This document shows, one piece after another, positions 56,338 through 64,000 of a stretch of DNA of 64,000 bases (within the stretch, counting starts at the first letter, position 1; the number at the start of each line of letters is the position of its first letter). Under the pieces are notes generated by a model that was not told where the DNA came from, searched no databases, and saw only the letters and a list, made by a program, of their open reading frames with translations. Position numbers and translations under genes: made by a program. The DNA is from Pseudomonas sp. ML2-2023-3 (GTDB lineage Bacteria; Pseudomonadota; Gammaproteobacteria; Pseudomonadales; Pseudomonadaceae). Where the stretch lies: contig NZ_CP146343.1 in the NCBI RefSeq assembly GCF_037055275.1, positions 5,177,001 through 5,241,000 on the forward strand, read 5' to 3'.

Positions 56338-57249
56338 TCAGGCGGCGAGGTGTTTTTTGTCGGCTTCGGTTTTGGGCGAGCGCGTCTCAGGCGTCGGCTT
56401 GAGCGCCTGGCTCAGGCGGCCGTCCACACCCACCGGCACGTCGCCGTCGATGGTGGTGCGGCGCACGATGCGCTGGGCATCGCCGTAGTCGTTGATCGCA
56501 ATATGCTGCGTGGCGCGGTTGTCCCAGATCACCACATCGCCTTCCTGCCAGCGCCAGCGCACGGTGTTGTCGACATGGGTAATGCGGTCGTGGAACAGGC
56601 GGATCAGTTGTTTGGAGTCATTGCTGCTAACACCCTGCAGTTCTTTTACAAAGTGGCCCAACAACAAACTTCTTTCGCCGGACTCAGGGTGAACGCGAAC
56701 CAGGGGATGTTCGGTTTCATACACTTGGGCGGTGAACTGTTCGCGATAACGCTTAAGACCCGACTCATCGGTATCGCGCGGCGCGGCATAGTCATACACA
56801 TTGGTATGCAAGGCACGCAAACTGTCGGCCAGTTGTTTTAAAGGCTCTGGCAAGTCGGCATAGGCCGACGCGGTATTAGCCCACACGGTATCGCCGCCAT
56901 AAGGCGGAATGACCACACCGCGCAAGATGGAAATCTTTGGGTAGTTGGCAACAAAGGTCACATCGGTGTGCCAGGAGTTGGCGCGGGTTTCCTTGGCATC
57001 CAGATGCAGGATGGCGGCGCTTTTCTCGGCAGAGCGCACGGTCGGATGGGGCACCTGATCACCGAAGCGTCGAGAGAAGGCTTCATGTTCGGCGTCATCC
57101 AGATGCTGATCACGAAAGAACAGAACTTTGTATTTCAACAGTGCCTGATTAATAAACTCGAATGATTCGGCACTGATATCCCCGCCCAGTTTTATGCCTT
57201 CAAGTTGTGCACCAATTCGACCTGCCACAGGTTTTACTTGAATAGTCAT
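56338..57249 (-). CDS. TauD/TfdA-family 2-oxoglutarate-dependent dioxygenase
   Basis: 303-aa Fe(II)/2-oxoglutarate dioxygenase releasing sulfite from a sulfonate or sulfate from an alkyl sulfate (TauD or AtsK class). Iron ligands are His and Asp in NSWHTDVTFVANYP and a later His in NRATQHIAINDYG; the 2-oxoglutarate Arg is in AQRIVRRTTIDGDVP. It is the first gene of the minus-strand block, which continues through ABC transporter and monooxygenase genes. AtsK-like use of alkyl sulfates is as likely as taurine. Confidence 0.88.
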   Translation of the reverse strand: MTIQVKPVAGRIGAQLEGIKLGGDISAESFEFINQALLKYKVLFFRDQHLDDAEHEAFSRRFGDQVPHPTVRSAEKSAAILHLDAKETRANSWHTDVTFVANYPKISILRGVVIPPYGGDTVWANTASAYADLPEPLKQLADSLRALHTNVYDYAAPRDTDESGLKRYREQFTAQVYETEHPLVRVHPESGERSLLLGHFVKELQGVSSNDSKQLIRLFHDRITHVDNTVRWRWQEGDVVIWDNRATQHIAINDYGDAQRIVRRTTIDGDVPVGVDGRLSQALKPTPETRSPKTEADKKHLAA

Positions 57250-57470
57250 TGCGCCACTCCTGCCTCACGAGTTGTTGTGGACAGATCATAAATGCATAAA
57301 AGCAGCGCTGACTAATCACTATTTAATCTAAAGATAGATGAGCACTTTTATAGAACTCAACCAGTTTTAACGACTTTAAATAGTTATAAGTTTTTTGGTT
57401 GTAAGGTCATAACGGATTAATTGGAATATGGGTTTCGCCCTTACGGCAAGGTGGGTGGTACTCGCTGTCC

Positions 57471-57498
57471 GTAGCAGCTGACGAGTAGAACGAGGCTG
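57471..57498 (+). repeat. Single class B REP copy
   Basis: GTAGCAGCTGACGAGTAGAACGAGGCTG is close to the array unit start GTAGTCGCTGACGAGTAGAACGAGGCTG. No inverted partner is visible, so this is half of a REPIN. Confidence 0.75.
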
Positions 57499-57578
57499 AA
57501 GACGAAGCCCTCATCAACACCGTGCGCAAACGCCTGGCTGCGCCGCAAAGGGTCAAGGTGACACTGGATGACCTTTGA
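57489..57578 (+). pseudogene. Possible 3' remnant of a lost gene
   Basis: After the TAG at 57486 the frame reads NEAEDEALINTVRKRLAAP, then QRVKVTLDDL and TGA at 57576. Codon use looks like Pseudomonas coding sequence, and no start codon is present. It may be the tail of a gene whose beginning was replaced by the REP copy. The identity is unknown, and chance is possible. Confidence 0.3.
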
Positions 57579-57638
57579 TCTTGAGTTACCGCAAATCCAG
57601 AGCCCTGTAAAAACAGGATTTCAACTGGGTTAACCCCT

Positions 57639-57655
57639 CTGGCATATGCCTTGCA
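57639..57655 (+). promoter_or_regulatory. Sigma-54-like promoter of nasS
   Basis: CTGGCATATGCCTTGCA fits the consensus YTGGCACGNNNNTTGCW, with GG and GC 12 bp apart. It is 36 bp before ATG 57692. Nitrogen control (RpoN with NtrC) is expected for nitrate genes. Confidence 0.72.
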
Positions 57656-57691
57656 CCCTCGCAGTATGCTTTTGCCAAGGTGCTACCTCCC

Positions 57692-58903
57692 ATGAACGAA
57701 TCACTCGCCGGCCCTCTGGCCTGGGTCAACGGCAGCGATGCCCCGGAAAAAACCGAAATCAACCTGGGTTTTATGGCCCTCACTGATTGCGCCTCGGTGG
57801 TGGTGGCCGCCACTCAAGGCTTCGCCCAGCCCTTCGGCCTGACCCTTAACCTCAAGCGCCAGTCGTCCTGGGCCAGCCTGCGGGACAATCTGGTCAGCGG
57901 CCAGCTCGACGCCGCCCACAGTCTGTACGGCCTGATCTACGCCGTGCACCTGGGCATTGGCGGCGTGGCAGCCACCGACATGGCCGTGCTGATGGGGCTC
58001 AATCAAAACGGCCAGAGCCTCAACCTCTCCCACGGCTTGCAGGCCCAAGGCGTGATCCGTCCTGAGGCGCTGCAACAACACGTGCACCAAAGCCGCGCAA
58101 AACTGACCTTCGCCCAGACTTTCCCCACGGGAACTCATGCCATGTGGCTGTATTACTGGCTGGCGAGTCAGGGCATTCACCCTTTGCAAGATGTCGACAG
58201 CGTGGTGGTGCCGCCGCAACAGATGGTCGCGCACTTGCAAGCCGGACGGATTGACGGGTTTTGCGTCGGCGAGCCCTGGGCCGCCAGTGCGGTGGAACAC
58301 AATATGGGGTTTACCCTCACCACCACTCAGGCCCTGTGGCCCGATCACCCGGAAAAAGTCCTGGGCTGTACCCGCGCCTTCGTCGAGCAGTACCCCAACA
58401 CCGCCCGGGCGCTGGTCATGGCGATTCTCGAAGCCAGCCGTTTTATCGAGCAAAGCGACGAAAACCGTCGCAGTACCGCACAGTTGCTGAGCGCCCCCGA
58501 GTACCTGAATGCACCCGTCGAGTGCATCGCGCCGCGTTTGCTGGGCGATTACAGCGATGGCCTGGGCAATCACTGGCAAGACTCCCACCCGTTGCGCTTT
58601 CATGGCGACGGTGAGGTCAACCTGCCCTACTTGTCCGACGGCATGTGGTTCATGACCCAGTTCCGCCGCTGGGGCTTGTTGCGCGACGACCCGGATTACC
58701 TCGGCGTCGCCCGTCAGGTTCAGCAACTGGCGCTGTACCGCGATGCCGCCAGCGCTGTGGGTGTGAACGCCAGTGGAGCCGACATGCGCAGCAGCCAACT
58801 GATCGACGGCAAGGTGTGGGACGGCTCTGACCCCGCAGGCTATGCACGAAGCTTTGCGCTGCATGCCATGAGCGCCAGCGCTCCCCTTCTAGCCCGTCGT
58901 TGA
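57692..58903 (+). CDS. nasS: Nitrate sensor NasS (NrtA-like binding protein)
   Basis: 403 aa from ATG 57692 (an in-frame GTG at 57680 is possible). It resembles the nitrate-binding proteins NrtA/CmpA but has no signal peptide, so it acts in the cytoplasm, where NasS holds NasT inactive until nitrate or nitrite binds. Segments are EINLGFMALTDCASVVVAA, SLRDNLVSGQLDAAHSLYGL, FPTGTHAMWLYYWLASQGIHP and GRIDGFCVGEPWAA. It is followed by nasT 13 bp later. Confidence 0.93.
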   Translation: MNESLAGPLAWVNGSDAPEKTEINLGFMALTDCASVVVAATQGFAQPFGLTLNLKRQSSWASLRDNLVSGQLDAAHSLYGLIYAVHLGIGGVAATDMAVLMGLNQNGQSLNLSHGLQAQGVIRPEALQQHVHQSRAKLTFAQTFPTGTHAMWLYYWLASQGIHPLQDVDSVVVPPQQMVAHLQAGRIDGFCVGEPWAASAVEHNMGFTLTTTQALWPDHPEKVLGCTRAFVEQYPNTARALVMAILEASRFIEQSDENRRSTAQLLSAPEYLNAPVECIAPRLLGDYSDGLGNHWQDSHPLRFHGDGEVNLPYLSDGMWFMTQFRRWGLLRDDPDYLGVARQVQQLALYRDAASAVGVNASGADMRSSQLIDGKVWDGSDPAGYARSFALHAMSASAPLLARR

Positions 58904-58916
58904 CTGGAGCCTGCCC

Positions 58917-59492
58917 ATGCTGCGTATCTTGCTGATCAACGACACGGCTAAAAAAGTCGGCCGCCTCAAAGCCGCGCTGAGCGAAGCCGGCTTTGAGGTG
59001 ATCGACGAATCAGGCCTGACCATCGACCTGCCCGCGCGCGTCGAAACGGTGCGCCCGGATGTGATTCTGATCGATACCGAGTCACCCAGCCGCGATGTGA
59101 TGGAACAAGTGGTGCTGGTTTCTCGGGACCAGCCACGGCCAATTGTGATGTTCACCGACGAGCACGACCCCGGCGTGATGCGCCAGGCAATCAAGTCCGG
59201 AGTCAGTGCGTACATCGTCGAAGGCATTCACGCACAACGTTTGCAGCCCATTCTCGATGTGGCCATGGCCCGCTTTGAAAGCGACCAGGCCCTGCGCGCC
59301 CAACTGAACGCCCGGGACCAGCAGCTGGCCGAGCGCAAGCGCATCGAACTGGCCAAGGGCCTGTTGATGAAAATGAAAAGCTGCAACGAAGAAGAGGCCT
59401 ACACCCTGATGCGCCGCCAGGCCATGAGCCGTCAGCAAAAGCTGATTCAGGTCGCGGAACAGATCATTGCCATGAGCGAGTTGCTGGGCTGA
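58917..59492 (+). CDS. nasT: ANTAR-domain antiterminator NasT
   Basis: 191 aa. An N-terminal receiver-like domain (about residues 1-120, with Asp53 in VILIDTESPS) and a C-terminal ANTAR RNA-binding domain (about 125-190; QLAERKRIELAKGLLMKMKSCNEEEAYTLMRRQAMSRQQKL). When released from NasS it binds two-hairpin leaders and prevents termination. Candidate leaders lie before the transporter and nirB genes here. Confidence 0.95.
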   Translation: MLRILLINDTAKKVGRLKAALSEAGFEVIDESGLTIDLPARVETVRPDVILIDTESPSRDVMEQVVLVSRDQPRPIVMFTDEHDPGVMRQAIKSGVSAYIVEGIHAQRLQPILDVAMARFESDQALRAQLNARDQQLAERKRIELAKGLLMKMKSCNEEEAYTLMRRQAMSRQQKLIQVAEQIIAMSELLG

Positions 59493-59506
59493 CCACCCTC
59501 CCTGGG

Positions 59507-59523
59507 TTGGCACACTTCTCGCT
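59507..59523 (+). promoter_or_regulatory. Sigma-54-like promoter before the nitrate transporter
   Basis: TTGGCACACTTCTCGCT: the -24 element TTGGCAC is perfect, the -12 element is TCGCT (one mismatch), and GG and GC are 12 bp apart. It lies 15 bp after the nasT stop, leaving a leader of about 150 nt before ATG 59681. Confidence 0.7.
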
Positions 59524-59537
59524 AAGCAATCCCTACC

Positions 59538-59621
59538 GGTAACCAACGGCGGTTGCCACACCCAAGACAAAGACGTCGCTGACCTCATTCGCCCATCGCG
59601 GATCAGGTAGCGGCGTTTTTT
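59538..59621 (+). promoter_or_regulatory. NasT-type attenuator leader of the nitrate transporter gene
   Basis: The hairpin GGTAACC-AACGGC-GGTTGCC (59538-59557) has a six-base loop with A1 and G4, as ANTAR targets do. A weaker hairpin GAC-AAAGAC-GTC (59566-59577), also with A1 and G4, overlaps the left arm of a terminator. The terminator stem is CGTCGCTGACCT (59574-59585) with AGGTAGCGGCG (59605-59615), followed by T6. NasT binding would favour read-through. Confidence 0.75.
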
Positions 59622-59680
59622 CGTTTTGGCCCTGCTGGCTCATGACTCCTTCTCGAAACGATTAACCGTTGAGGTGCGCG

Positions 59681-60892
59681 ATGAATTCAAGCTTCTGGAA
59701 ATCCGGCCATACCCCGACCCTGTTCGCAGCCTTTCTCTATTTCGACCTGAGCTTTATGGTCTGGTACCTGCTCGGGCCGCTGGCGGTGCAAATCGCCGCC
59801 GACCTGCACCTGACCACCCAACAACGCGGGCTGGTGGTGGCCACGCCGATCCTGGCCGGGGCCTTGCTGCGCTTTGTCATGGGCCTGCTGGCGGATCGCC
59901 TGTCACCGAAAACCGCCGGGCTGATCGGTCAGGTCATCGTGATCTGTGCGCTGTTCGTCGCCTGGAAGCACGGCATTCACAGCTACGAACAAGCCCTGCT
60001 GCTGGGGCTGTTCCTGGGCATGGCGGGCGCCTCGTTCGCCGTGGCGCTGCCGCTGGCCTCGCAGTGGTATCCGCCACAGCACCAGGGCAAAGCGATGGGC
60101 ATTGCCGGTGCAGGCAACTCGGGCACGGTGTTCGCCGCCCTGCTGGCCCCGCTGCTCGCCGCCGCCTACGGCTGGAGCAATGTGTTCGGTTTTGCCCTGA
60201 TCCCGCTGGTGCTGTGCATATTCGTATTTGCCTGGCTGGCCAAGAACGCTCCCGAGCGGCCTAAAGCCAAGTCCATGGGTGATTACTTCAAGGCCCTGGG
60301 CGACCGCGACAGCTGGTGGTTCATGTTTTTCTACAGCGTGACGTTCGGTGGCTTTATCGGCCTGGCCAGCGCCCTGCCCGGCTATTTCAACGATCAATAC
60401 GGGCTGAGCCCGATCACCGCCGGTTACTACACGGCAGCCTGCGTCTTTGGTGGCAGTTTGATGCGGCCTTTGGGCGGCGCTCTGGCGGACCGCTTCGGCG
60501 GGATTCGCACCCTGCTGGGCATGTACACCGTAGCGACCATCAGCATCGCGGCAGTGGGCTTCAACCTGCCAAACTCCTACGCCGCACTGGCACTTTTCGT
60601 CTGCACCATGCTGGGTCTGGGTGCCGGTAACGGTGCAGTATTCCAATTAGTGCCGCAGCGTTTTCGTCGTGAAATCGGCGTCATGACCGGTTTGATCGGG
60701 ATGGCCGGTGGTATCGGCGGTTTCGCCCTGGCCGCAGGCATGGGGGCAATCAAGCAAAGCACCGGCAGTTATCAGCTGGCCTTGTGGTTGTTTGCCAGCC
60801 TGGGAGTGCTGGCCTGGTTTGGCCTGCATGGGGTCAAGCGCCGCTGGAGAACCACCTGGGGCTCGGCTGCCGTGACCGCAGCCCGCGTGTAA
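59681..60892 (+). CDS. nasA: Nitrate/nitrite transporter (NarK/NasA type, MFS)
   Basis: 403-aa major facilitator with about 12 membrane segments, importing nitrate for assimilation. ATG 59681 gives MNSSFWKSGHTPTLFAAFLYFDLSFMVWYLLG, the usual start. Nitrate-signature-type glycine-rich stretches are AGAGNSGTVFAALLAPLL and GMAGGIGGFALAAGMG. It follows the leader and terminator and precedes the kinase gene by 7 bp. Confidence 0.93.
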   Translation: MNSSFWKSGHTPTLFAAFLYFDLSFMVWYLLGPLAVQIAADLHLTTQQRGLVVATPILAGALLRFVMGLLADRLSPKTAGLIGQVIVICALFVAWKHGIHSYEQALLLGLFLGMAGASFAVALPLASQWYPPQHQGKAMGIAGAGNSGTVFAALLAPLLAAAYGWSNVFGFALIPLVLCIFVFAWLAKNAPERPKAKSMGDYFKALGDRDSWWFMFFYSVTFGGFIGLASALPGYFNDQYGLSPITAGYYTAACVFGGSLMRPLGGALADRFGGIRTLLGMYTVATISIAAVGFNLPNSYAALALFVCTMLGLGAGNGAVFQLVPQRFRREIGVMTGLIGMAGGIGGFALAAGMGAIKQSTGSYQLALWLFASLGVLAWFGLHGVKRRWRTTWGSAAVTAARV

Positions 60893-60899
60893 AGCCGTC

Positions 60900-62570
60900 A
60901 TGAGCCTGCAACTGAGCTTCGCCCACGCCAGCGCCATCGGCCCGCGCGCCGAGAATCAGGACGCGCTGCGCGAGGTCACGCCGGTGCCGCTGCTGGCCGC
61001 GAGCAAAGGCTATTTGTTCGCCATCGCCGATGGTGTCAGCCAATGCGCCGATGGCGGGCTGGCGGCCCGCTCGACCTTGCAGGCGCTGGCGCTGGACTAT
61101 TACGCCACGCCTGAAACCTGGAGCGTGGCCCAGGCACTGGAGCGCTTGCTGCTCGCGCAAAACCGCTGGCTACAGGCCAATGGCGGCGGGCAACCGCTGC
61201 TGACCACGGTCAGTGCCCTGGTGCTGCGCGGCAGGCGGTTTACCCTGGCCCATGTCGGCGATTGCCGGGTGTACCGCTGGCACGGCGAGACCTTGCAGCG
61301 CATCAGCGAAGATCACGTCTGGGATCAGCCAGGCATGCAGCATGTGCTCAAGCGGGCGTTGGGGCTTGATCAACATCTGGTGGTGGATTTCCTTGATGGG
61401 CCGCTGCGTCAGGACGAGACCTTTGTGCTGCTCAGTGACGGCGTGTGGTCGACATTGGGCGATACCGCCATCGCCGCCATTGTGCGTGACCTGCCCGACC
61501 TGCAAAGCGCCGCCAGCACCCTGGTCAATGCCGCGCATCGGGCAGGCAGCCAGGACAACGCCAGCGCCCTGCTGGTCAGGGTCGACACCCTGGGCGAGAG
61601 CGACATCGGCGATGCCTTGATGCAATTGCAGCAATGGCCATTGCCCCCCGCCCTGAGGCCTGGGCAGCACTTTGAGGGCTGGCAGGTCGAAAGCCATCTG
61701 GGCCAGAGTCAGCAATCGCTGCTCTACCGGGTACGGGACGCACAACAACAGCCCTGGCTGCTGAAAACCCTGCCGGCCCGCCTGCACGACGATCATCAGG
61801 CAGGGCAGGCCTTGCTGTCGGAGGAATGGTTTCTCAAGCGGGTGGCCGGGCGGCACTTTCCTGAAGTACACCCGGCCAGTCAGCGTCAGCATCTGTACTA
61901 CGTAATGCGTGAATACCCTGGCATTACCCTGGAAAAACTCTTTGCCAAGGGTGGGCCACTGCCCCTGGCGCAATGGCTGGACCTGGCCGAGCGCCTGCTG
62001 CGGGCCGTAGGGCTGCTGCACCGGCGGCAGATTTTTCACCGCGATATCAAGCCGCACAATGTGCTGCTGGGTGACGACGGCGAGCTGCGCGTGCTGGACT
62101 TCGGGCTGGCCTACTGCCCGGGCTTGTCTGAGGATCTGCCATCGGCGCTGCCCGGTACTCCCAGCTACATCGCTCCGGAAGCCTTTCGCGGCGAAAAACC
62201 CGCCGCCCGACAGGACCTGTATGCCGTGGGCGTGACCCTGTATTACCTGCTGACCGGGCATTATCCCTACGGTGAAATCGAAGCTTTCCAGCGCCCGCGC
62301 TTTGGCGTGCCGGTGAGCGCCAGCCGATACCGCCCCGACCTGCCGGAATGGATTGCCCACAGCCTGGAACGCGGTGTTGCAGCCGATCCGCAGCTGCGTT
62401 TTGAAACTGCCGAAGAGTGGTTGCTGCAACTGGAGCAGGGCGAACGCCAGAGCCTGAACGTACGCCCCAGACCCTTGCTGGAGCGAGAGCCGCTGATGGT
62501 GTGGCGGGCGGTGGCGTTGATGTCGTTGTTGATCAATCTGGTGCTGATGTTTTTGCTGCTTCACACCTGA
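60900..62570 (+). CDS. PP2C phosphatase-Ser/Thr kinase fusion protein
   Basis: 556 aa. An N-terminal PP2C-type phosphatase (about residues 8-235; FAIADGVSQCADGG, LAHVGDCRVYRW, LLSDGVWSTLGD, SQDNASALLV), then a Hanks-type kinase (about 255-520; RQIFHRDIKPHNVLLGDDGELRVLDFGLAY, GTPSYIAPEAF), and a C-terminal membrane segment (about 530-553). Key metal-binding Asp residues and the HRD and DFG motifs are present. It lies in the nitrate operon, a conserved Pseudomonas arrangement; its target is not known. Confidence 0.92.
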   Translation: MSLQLSFAHASAIGPRAENQDALREVTPVPLLAASKGYLFAIADGVSQCADGGLAARSTLQALALDYYATPETWSVAQALERLLLAQNRWLQANGGGQPLLTTVSALVLRGRRFTLAHVGDCRVYRWHGETLQRISEDHVWDQPGMQHVLKRALGLDQHLVVDFLDGPLRQDETFVLLSDGVWSTLGDTAIAAIVRDLPDLQSAASTLVNAAHRAGSQDNASALLVRVDTLGESDIGDALMQLQQWPLPPALRPGQHFEGWQVESHLGQSQQSLLYRVRDAQQQPWLLKTLPARLHDDHQAGQALLSEEWFLKRVAGRHFPEVHPASQRQHLYYVMREYPGITLEKLFAKGGPLPLAQWLDLAERLLRAVGLLHRRQIFHRDIKPHNVLLGDDGELRVLDFGLAYCPGLSEDLPSALPGTPSYIAPEAFRGEKPAARQDLYAVGVTLYYLLTGHYPYGEIEAFQRPRFGVPVSASRYRPDLPEWIAHSLERGVAADPQLRFETAEEWLLQLEQGERQSLNVRPRPLLEREPLMVWRAVALMSLLINLVLMFLLLHT

Positions 62571-62586
62571 CAGCCGCTCGAAAACC

Positions 62587-62674
62587 CTGTAGTCGCTGAC
62601 GAGCCGTGCGAGGCTGCGATCGGTGTGATGCGGCACATCGATCGCAGCCTCGTTCTACTCGTCAGCGACTACAG
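62587..62674. repeat. REPIN (class B REP pair)
   Basis: CTGTAGTCGCTGACGAGCCG and CTACTCGTCAGCGACTACAG are inverted copies with CGAGGCTGCGATC and GATCGCAGCCTCG inside, separated by about 18 bp. Same class as the array at 46755. It lies between the kinase gene and the nirB leader. Confidence 0.93.
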
Positions 62675-62769
62675 GCGTAACGCTCCAACATCGGGCGCGG
62701 CGCTTTCATTCGGTGCATAAAACCCTCACCTCAACATTTCATCGCCCTTTAAACACAGGCCCTGGCAAC

Positions 62770-62786
62770 TTGGCACAACCGCTGCA
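62770..62786 (+). promoter_or_regulatory. Sigma-54-like promoter of nirB
   Basis: TTGGCACAACCGCTGCA: -24 TTGGCAC is perfect, -12 CTGCA has one mismatch, and GG and GC are 12 bp apart. Transcription would start near 62798, just before the ANTAR-type leader. Confidence 0.78.
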
Positions 62787-62816
62787 TTAGCTCTTTCATC
62801 AATCATAAAACCCGGT

Positions 62817-62902
62817 CTTCAACGACGAAGAACAGGTTTCCCGAGAGAACGGGACAAGGACAAAGGTGTCCTCGCCAGGTAACTGGCGGGACACCTTTTT
62901 TG
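62817..62902 (+). promoter_or_regulatory. NasT-type two-hairpin attenuator leader of nirB
   Basis: P1 is TCTTC-AACGAC-GAAGA (62817-62832) and P2 TCCCG-AGAGAA-CGGGA (62840-62855). Both have a six-base loop with A1 and G4, the ANTAR target rule. They are followed by a 16-bp terminator stem, AAGGTGTCCTCGCCAG with CTGGCGGGACACCTT (62864-62899), and a T-tract. This is a textbook ANTAR antitermination leader. Confidence 0.9.
62864..62902 (+). terminator. Attenuator terminator in the nirB leader
   Basis: AAGGTGTCCTCGCCAG pairs with CTGGCGGGACACCTT around a GTAA loop, followed by T6. It ends 40 bp before the nirB start. Confidence 0.92.
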
Positions 62903-62941
62903 TTTGCGTACGATTTGTCGAGCATGGCCGCGGAGAACCTG

Positions 62942-64000
62942 ATGAAAAAACTAAAACTGGTGATGATCGGCAACGGCATGGCCGGGGTTCGTACCCTGGA
63001 AGAATTGCTCAAGCTGAGCAGCGAGCTCTATGACATCACGGTCTTCGGCGCCGAACCCCATGCCAACTACAACCGCATCCTGCTGTCCCCCGTACTGGCC
63101 GGTGAGCAGACCTTTGATGAGATCGTGCTCAACGATCTGGACTGGTATCTGGACAACAACATCACGCTGCTGCTCAACCGCAGAGTGGTGACGATCGACC
63201 GGGTAAAACGTCGGGTCATTGCCGACGACGGCACCGAGGCCGAATACGATCGCCTGCTGATCGCCACCGGCTCATCGCCGTTCATTCTGCCGATCCCGGG
63301 CAACACCCTGGACGGCGTCATCGGCTACCGCGACATTGCCGACACCCAGGCCATGATCGACACCGCCAAAACCCACACCCATGCGGTGGTCATCGGGGGC
63401 GGCCTGCTCGGCCTGGAAGCAGCCAACGGCCTGATGCTGCGCGGCATGCATGTGACAGTGATCCACAACGGCGAATGGCTGCTGGATCGCCAGCTGGACC
63501 GGGTCAGCGGCCAACTGCTGCAAGACGCCCTCGAAGCCAGCGGTCTGCATTTTCGGTTGTGCGAGCAGACCAGCGCCCTGCACGACGCGGGCAATGGCCG
63601 GGTCGGCTCGGTGGAATTCAAGAACGGCCAGATCATCCCTGCCGACCTGGTGGTGATGGCTGCAGGCATTCGCCCCAACATCGAACTGGCAGAGCGTGCG
63701 GGCATCCCGTGCAGCCGCGCGATTCTGGTCAACGACACCCTGCAAACCTACGACCCGCGCATTTACGCCATCGGTGAATGCGCCAGCCATCGCGGTATCG
63801 CCTATGGCCTGGTGGCTCCCCTGTTCGAACAGGCCAAGGTCTGCGCCAACCACCTCGCGCAATTGGGCTTTGCCCGCTACCAAGGCTCCGTCACCTCGAC
63901 CAAGCTGAAGGTCACGGGCATCGACCTGTTTTCTGCGGGGGATTTCATGGGCGGTGAAGGCACCGAAACCATCACCCTGCGTGATCCCATTGGCGGGGTC
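62942..64000 (+). CDS. nirB: Nitrite reductase (NADH) large subunit NirB, partial
   Basis: The frame is open from ATG 62942 to the window end (353 codons), so only the N-terminal FAD/NAD part is present. FAD motif VMIGNGMAGVRTLEELLK, NAD-binding motif AVVIGGGLLGLEAANGLMLRG and IYAIGECASHRG are visible, as is PHANYNRILLSPVLAGE. The siroheme/4Fe-4S reductase part would follow. It reduces nitrite to ammonium in the cytoplasm. A ribosome site GGAG-like (GAGAACC) lies just before the start. Confidence 0.95.
   Translation, partial: MKKLKLVMIGNGMAGVRTLEELLKLSSELYDITVFGAEPHANYNRILLSPVLAGEQTFDEIVLNDLDWYLDNNITLLLNRRVVTIDRVKRRVIADDGTEAEYDRLLIATGSSPFILPIPGNTLDGVIGYRDIADTQAMIDTAKTHTHAVVIGGGLLGLEAANGLMLRGMHVTVIHNGEWLLDRQLDRVSGQLLQDALEASGLHFRLCEQTSALHDAGNGRVGSVEFKNGQIIPADLVVMAAGIRPNIELAERAGIPCSRAILVNDTLQTYDPRIYAIGECASHRGIAYGLVAPLFEQAKVCANHLAQLGFARYQGSVTSTKLKVTGIDLFSAGDFMGGEGTETITLRDPIGGV

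Larger units (their letters stand above)
57250..57691. other. Divergent gap between the dioxygenase and nasS
   Basis: 57250-57420 is AT-rich and should hold the promoter of the minus-strand organosulfur block. It is followed by a single class B REP (57471-57498), a short coding-like remnant (57489-57578), and the sigma-54-like promoter of nasS at 57639-57655. No complete gene is seen. Confidence 0.6.

Noticed and set aside
59515..59526. Hairpin CTT-CTCGCT-AAG as first ANTAR hairpin of the transporter leader
   Set aside because: The loop begins with C rather than A, the stem is three pairs, and the bases coincide with the -12 part of the sigma-54-like promoter, so it would not be transcribed.

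Overview
The window looks like chromosome of a Pseudomonas of the fluorescens lineage. It is GC-rich, it carries the typical neighbourhoods grpE-dnaK/recN, fur/bamE, ratA-ratB/smpB and nasS-nasT-nitrate transporter-kinase-nirB, and it contains many copies of two REP/REPIN repeat classes. This assignment rests on gene order, protein sequences and repeats read by eye; no database search was run.

Layout. (1) 0.3-8.8 kb, housekeeping: dnaK and grpE on the minus strand behind a near-perfect sigma-32 promoter, divergent recN behind a LexA-like box, fur divergent from bamE/omlA, ratB-ratA, a sodium:neurotransmitter-type symporter, and smpB. (2) 8.9-17.5 kb, lactate use: lldR, a palindromic operator, then lldP-lutA-lutB-lutC-dld, where lutABC supplies L-lactate oxidation and the 935-aa flavin/iron-sulfur enzyme D-lactate oxidation. 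(3) 17.7-23.9 kb: ssrA (tmRNA) with a decayed 5.4-kb integrative element at its 3' end. The element has an integrase next to ssrA, a second recombinase cut by an IS3-family insertion, a small overlapping gene, and a 5'-truncated YiiX-like cysteine hydrolase with a C-terminal cysteine cluster. It ends in a copy of the ssrA terminator. (4) 23.9-27.7 kb: an NDH-2-like oxidoreductase divergent from an Rrf2-type regulator with paired palindromes between them, a DMT exporter and an AraC regulator. (5) 27.7-37.1 kb, polyamine uptake and breakdown: potGHI-type transporter genes without a binding protein, a PuuD/SpuA hydrolase, then divergent puuA-puuC-puuB-puuR-like genes. (6) 37.2-57.2 kb: an aldo/keto reductase, then about 19 kb that looks like organosulfur scavenging. 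It has two convergent blocks holding three ABC uptake systems, two flavin monooxygenases, an acyl-CoA-dehydrogenase-like monooxygenase and a TauD-type dioxygenase. A 168-bp-period tandem REP array lies where the blocks converge. (7) 57.7-64.0 kb, nitrate assimilation: nasS-nasT, a nitrate/nitrite transporter, a PP2C-kinase fusion and the start of nirB. Three sigma-54-like promoters and two leaders with ANTAR-type hexaloop hairpins followed by terminators suggest nitrogen control plus NasT antitermination.

The parts most worth a second look are the ssrA element (split recombinase, truncated YiiX-like protein with cysteine cluster, integrase arm sites), the 168-bp REP array, the paired Rrf2 palindromes, and a 22-codon leader frame overlapping the organosulfur regulator. 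Most of the rest is recognisable Pseudomonas core and accessory metabolism.
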